Assembly (NCBI GenBank): GCA_021813235.1
Contig: JAKALG010000051.1
Location: 1-6,303 of the forward strand
Direction: 5' to 3'
DNA length: 6,303 nt
Source: a bacterium
GTDB taxonomy: Bacteria; Patescibacteria; Paceibacteria; UBA9973
Positions within the stretch are counted from its first letter, which is position 1. Each line of letters begins with the position of its first letter. Positions 3,843-6,303 of this stretch are shown one piece after another. Position numbers and translations under genes: made by a program. The notes under the pieces are model-generated. The model saw only the letters and a program-made list of their open reading frames with translations, did not search any database and was not told where the DNA came from.

Positions 3843-4120
3843 CTCTCAATACATTGATTTATTCGCTCGACTATATTGACCATTGTATAGAATCTACAAT
3901 TCTTTGATTTGATTTCTTGTCCAGCTATATCTGCCCATTCCTGCATTTCTGAGAATGTTATCGGGGAGTTTTTACTGTTCCGAACTTTTGCAACGACATC
4001 AACTTTCTTTGTTTTGTACTCAGCAGAAGACAATATCTTTCCGTTTATCTTAATACCCGCAGCATTAGTAAATGCAACAAATGAAAAGAATGTAAGAATT
4101 GATATTGTGATTGTTTTCAT
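3839..4120 (-). CDS. Small exported two-cysteine protein, unknown function
   Basis: 93 residues. MKTITISILTFFSFVAFTNA is a good signal peptide, with probable cleavage near residues 20-22. The mature part is about 72 residues, Lys-rich, with exactly two cysteines (C75 and C90) that could form a disulphide after export. I recognise no family. It starts one base after the LamG stop (TAATATG) and its TGA overlaps the next ATG (ATGA), so it sits firmly inside the operon. The position beside lysis genes allows a periplasmic or cell-surface role, such as help in lysis or superinfection exclusion, but nothing in the sequence proves either. No lipobox is seen, which argues against an outer-membrane spanin lipoprotein. 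Confidence 0.72.
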   Translation of the reverse strand: MKTITISILTFFSFVAFTNAAGIKINGKILSSAEYKTKKVDVVAKVRNSKNSPITFSEMQEWADIAGQEIKSKNCRFYTMVNIVERINQCIER

Positions 4121-4121
4121 A

Positions 4122-4889
4122 TTACTCTATTCCAAACCTACCTTTTGCGTAGGTGTAATCTTTTCGTGCTTCAGAGTCAGACCATACTCTATTTTCTATT
4201 ATTGTCTCATCTAATTTTCCTGGAAAGAAATTAACCAACGTATCCCCACCAGCAAGTGATGCACCCAACACAACACCATTTACTGTCATTGTTGTATTTA
4301 ATGCTCCACTAAGTGTACGTGTTCCATATATTTGTCCATTTACATATAATTTAAGTGTTACATTACCGTCATACGTTCCTACTACTCTATACCAAGTATT
4401 TATTGATGGAATAAATGAAGAAATTAAGTCATCTGCATATGTTACTAATGCTATTCCATTAGATGGAGTAGTACCAAAATCTATATTAAATCCAAACAAT
4501 AATCTTGTATTGTTGTCTCCATAATGAATTATCCCATACTGTTGTCCACTTGTTGATGGCAAGGAATCAAATCTCATCCATGTTGCTAATGTTCTTGCCC
4601 CAGCACCAGTAGGAATACCAGTTGTGCCACATTTTATATTACTCGAACTCCCATTAAATCCAGCTCCTTGTCCAAACTTTCCATATCCCAGTCCATACGT
4701 TACTGACGTATCAGTTCCATTATTCCCATTACCAGAACTATCAGTAGAATTACCATTAAGATGTAATAATAATTTTGTCGTTCCACTTCCTGCTCCTATG
4801 TATTCTCCTAATGTAAGTGCATGAGAAAAAGTAGGAACTGTAATCCCAATCAATAATGTAACTATTAAGATTTTTGAAAATTTCCTCAT
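4122..4889 (-). CDS. Secreted LamG/concanavalin-A-like lectin-fold protein
   Basis: 255 residues. Residues 1-24 form a clean signal peptide: MRK, then a hydrophobic core, then an A-x-A-like end at SHA, with the mature chain from LTLGEY. Residues 40-248 match the LamG (Laminin_G_3) jelly-roll pattern: LLLHLNGNSTDSSGNGNNGT, GKFGQGAGFNGSSS, RTLATWMRF, a central NTWYRVVGTYDGN followed by LKLYVNGQ, and the terminal KLDETIIENRVWSDSEARKDY. These folds generally bind glycans or act as adhesive modules. The ATG shares one base with the fibre stop (TAATG) and has no clear Shine-Dalgarno, so coupled translation is likely. The signal peptide is odd for a virion part. It may be exported by the infected cell, or the gene may have been acquired from a cellular surface protein. 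The domain call is confident; the biological role is inferred. Confidence 0.82.
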   Translation of the reverse strand: MRKFSKILIVTLLIGITVPTFSHALTLGEYIGAGSGTTKLLLHLNGNSTDSSGNGNNGTDTSVTYGLGYGKFGQGAGFNGSSSNIKCGTTGIPTGAGARTLATWMRFDSLPSTSGQQYGIIHYGDNNTRLLFGFNIDFGTTPSNGIALVTYADDLISSFIPSINTWYRVVGTYDGNVTLKLYVNGQIYGTRTLSGALNTTMTVNGVVLGASLAGGDTLVNFFPGKLDETIIENRVWSDSEARKDYTYAKGRFGIE

Positions 4890-6303
4890 TAGTTATAAAG
4901 ATAATTGTACAATGGTGTCCAGAAGACCTTTGAATAGAGGTCAATAATAGCTGTTGTTGCGGCGGTTTCATCTATGTCCATTGTCCAAAAATCTCCAGAG
5001 ACAGAAGTCGTCCCACTATCCGCAGTAAATCCAAGACCAGATTGATTGGTTGAATTTATATACGGCTTTGTAGCAAATACCGTTGTCCCTCCTTTGTTAA
5101 TATCAATAGTTGTAGTGCCGTTCCCCGCAGTTCCTGCCCAAACATCAGCACCAAATATCTTCATAGGCATTTCTGCCATAAACGTATTTGCAATATTTGT
5201 TGATGTTGCACCGATTGTTCCCGCAATAGCAAAATTAAATGAACGTGCTTTTTCTTGTCCATATTTTAGAGATGAAGCATCAATGGAAGCCATTGTATCT
5301 CCGATAATGGTTACAGTGGTTGTTGGCGTTGAGAATGATGATGAGTTTACCATCGCTTGCTTTACCGCTGCACTTTCTGTCCACTTAATAACAGTTCCTC
5401 GTGTATAGATAGTAGTATAATCGGCACCTGCTGCGGTAAATGATGTGTTAGAAACACGAGCAATCGTTCCTGTGGCGTTCCAATAATTTGAACCTCCTGA
5501 AGATGTCGGGGTAGATGTTGCTATTATCTTACCAGTTGAGTCTGCCGCAAGATATGTAGAAGTCGCAGAAGTTACATAGACATTCGTTGAGGTTACTGAA
5601 CTGAATGTTCCAGTACCTCCAGTAATAGCCACAGAGTTTGCTGCTTGTGTGGCGATAGTACCAAGTCCCAAGTTAGTACGAGCTACTGTTGAAGAAGCCA
5701 AGTCAGAGAGATTGTTGGCTACTTTGGCCCAAGTAGACGAAGCAAGTGTAGATGAGTCTCCAAGTCCGAGATTAGTTCTAGCGGTTGAAGAAGAAGCAAG
5801 GTCTGATAAATTATTGGTTACCTTTGCCCACGTTGAACTTGCAAGTGTTGCAGAGTCTCCTAATCCCAACGAAGTACGTCCTGTTGCTGCATCAAGTCCT
5901 GTTGAACCTCCATCCCATTTTAGTCTGTCGGTATAAGCAGTATTCCAATTTGCTGAATTGTTAGTAACCGCTGAAAGAACTCCATTTGTTGCAAGAACCA
6001 AGCCATTTAATGAAGTATTAAGGGTGGTAGTCCCAACAACAGAAAGCGAACCTCCGATAGTTGAAAGTCCTCCATTTCCATCAATTGTCGAAGTTGCTGA
6101 CCCGATAACCTTAAAAGGTTCCGCAGTGACAGATGTAACCGATAAGGTACCTGCATTTATGATACTAGCAGTCAAAGTTCCATTAACATCTAATGCGGTA
6201 GTAGGGTTTGCAGTTCCTATTCCTACTCGTCCACCATTATAAAAGATACCCGTTGAAGTTGTTGTCCATTGAGAGGGTGTGATTGAGATATCTCCGCTCC
6301 CTA
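4889..6303 (-). CDS. Tail-fibre-like structural protein, 5' end missing
   Basis: The frame is open from the right edge to the TAA at 4889, so the N-terminus lies outside the window. The first Met-like codon after the edge, TTG at 6175, is not the real start: about 42 codons upstream of it remain in frame and encode GGRVGIGTANPTTALDVNGT. That motif is typical of the repeats in phage fibres and bacterial surface fibres. The protein is rich in Ser, Thr, Ala, Gly and Asn. Counting from 6175, residues 103-168 hold two near-identical 33-residue repeats (LGLGDSATLASSTWAKV and NNLSDLASSSTARTN in each), the known fibre-repeat style. Residues 230-428 look like beta-rich C-terminal modules (GTVIKWTES, VWAGTAGNGTTTIDINKGGT). 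The role is probably host adhesion at the virion tail, inferred from composition and motifs. Its stop overlaps the next start as TAATG, so the two are likely translationally coupled. A non-phage surface fibre is the alternative. Confidence 0.8.
   Translation of the reverse strand, partial: GSGDISITPSQWTTTSTGIFYNGGRVGIGTANPTTALDVNGTLTASIINAGTLSVTSVTAEPFKVIGSATSTIDGNGGLSTIGGSLSVVGTTTLNTSLNGLVLATNGVLSAVTNNSANWNTAYTDRLKWDGGSTGLDAATGRTSLGLGDSATLASSTWAKVTNNLSDLASSSTARTNLGLGDSSTLASSTWAKVANNLSDLASSTVARTNLGLGTIATQAANSVAITGGTGTFSSVTSTNVYVTSATSTYLAADSTGKIIATSTPTSSGGSNYWNATGTIARVSNTSFTAAGADYTTIYTRGTVIKWTESAAVKQAMVNSSSFSTPTTTVTIIGDTMASIDASSLKYGQEKARSFNFAIAGTIGATSTNIANTFMAEMPMKIFGADVWAGTAGNGTTTIDINKGGTTVFATKPYINSTNQSGLGFTADSGTTSVSGDFWTMDIDETAATTAIIDLYSKVFWTPLYNYLYN
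5672..5869 (-). repeat. Two 99-bp in-frame tandem repeats in the fibre gene
   Basis: Two adjacent 99-bp units, 5869-5771 and 5770-5672, encode 33 residues each. They differ at few residues (SAT/SST, KVTNN/KVANN, SSSTART/SSTVART). A third, partial unit begins at 5671 with LGLGTIATQA and then diverges. The coding frame is kept throughout. Such repeats usually form rod-like, trimeric shaft segments in fibres, and they can change in number by recombination. Confidence 0.9.

Noticed and set aside
4756..4971. 71-codon minus frame over the fibre/LamG junction
   Set aside because: Out of frame with both neighbours. It spans the TAATG junction, and the LamG signal peptide in the other frame is convincing.
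5046..6242. Several plus-strand frames rich in Val, Pro and Glu
   Set aside because: They are mirror images of the Thr/Ser/Ala-rich fibre gene, whose codon bias leaves the opposite strand open.
1..6303. CRISPR array or insertion sequence
   Set aside because: No regularly spaced repeats of 23-40 bp, no transposase and no terminal inverted repeats with target duplications were seen.

Overview
The window reads as part of a tailed double-stranded DNA bacteriophage or prophage (Caudoviricetes-like). The case rests on a fibre-type structural protein, a peptidoglycan-lysis cassette with a holin candidate, very small genes with overlapping starts and stops, a tRNA-like cluster and a small HNH nuclease. 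Every gene I accept lies on the minus strand, so transcription runs from the high-coordinate end to the low end. TGA is used as a stop in several ATGA overlaps, so the code is the standard bacterial one. The host cannot be fixed from sequence alone. The fibre motif VGIGTANPTTALDVNGT and the signal-peptide LamG protein are styles I associate with phages and genomes of candidate-phyla (Patescibacteria-type) bacteria, but that is a weak inference.

Right part, 1920-6303. A 5'-truncated, Ser/Thr/Ala/Gly-rich tail-fibre-like protein runs off the right edge. It is followed by an exported LamG-fold protein, a small exported two-cysteine protein, a one-TM coiled-coil protein, a papain-fold cysteine peptidase, a membrane-anchored SLT/lysozyme-like muralytic protein and a two-TM holin candidate. 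The first six genes overlap or abut (TAATG, TAATATG, ATGA, 11-nt and 13-nt overlaps); the holin candidate follows after about 30 bases. This looks like one operon. A hairpin at 1891-1911 closes it, and its G-U pair forms only in the minus-strand transcript. The likely division of labour is host-surface binding (fibre, LamG protein), then wall and membrane breakage at lysis (muralytic protein, holin candidate, possibly the peptidase and coiled-coil protein).

Middle part, 1290-1890. A cluster of tRNA-like sequences on the minus strand. One resembles tRNA-Leu (intact acceptor and D stems) and one resembles tRNA-Gln. Two more show clear T-arms and one shows only a D-arm. None folds as a clean cloverleaf, and the two best have abnormal anticodon arms. 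They are either decayed or unusual.

Left part, 1-1283. Two small phage-type genes (58 and 78 codons) start inside an identical 16-bp repeat. Then comes a noncoding stretch with a 16-bp long-range stem and nested hairpins that looks like a structured RNA. Next are tiny reading frames of 31, 11 and 55 codons, and an HNH endonuclease that ends at a strong terminator. Bases 1-54 hold no gene I can support.
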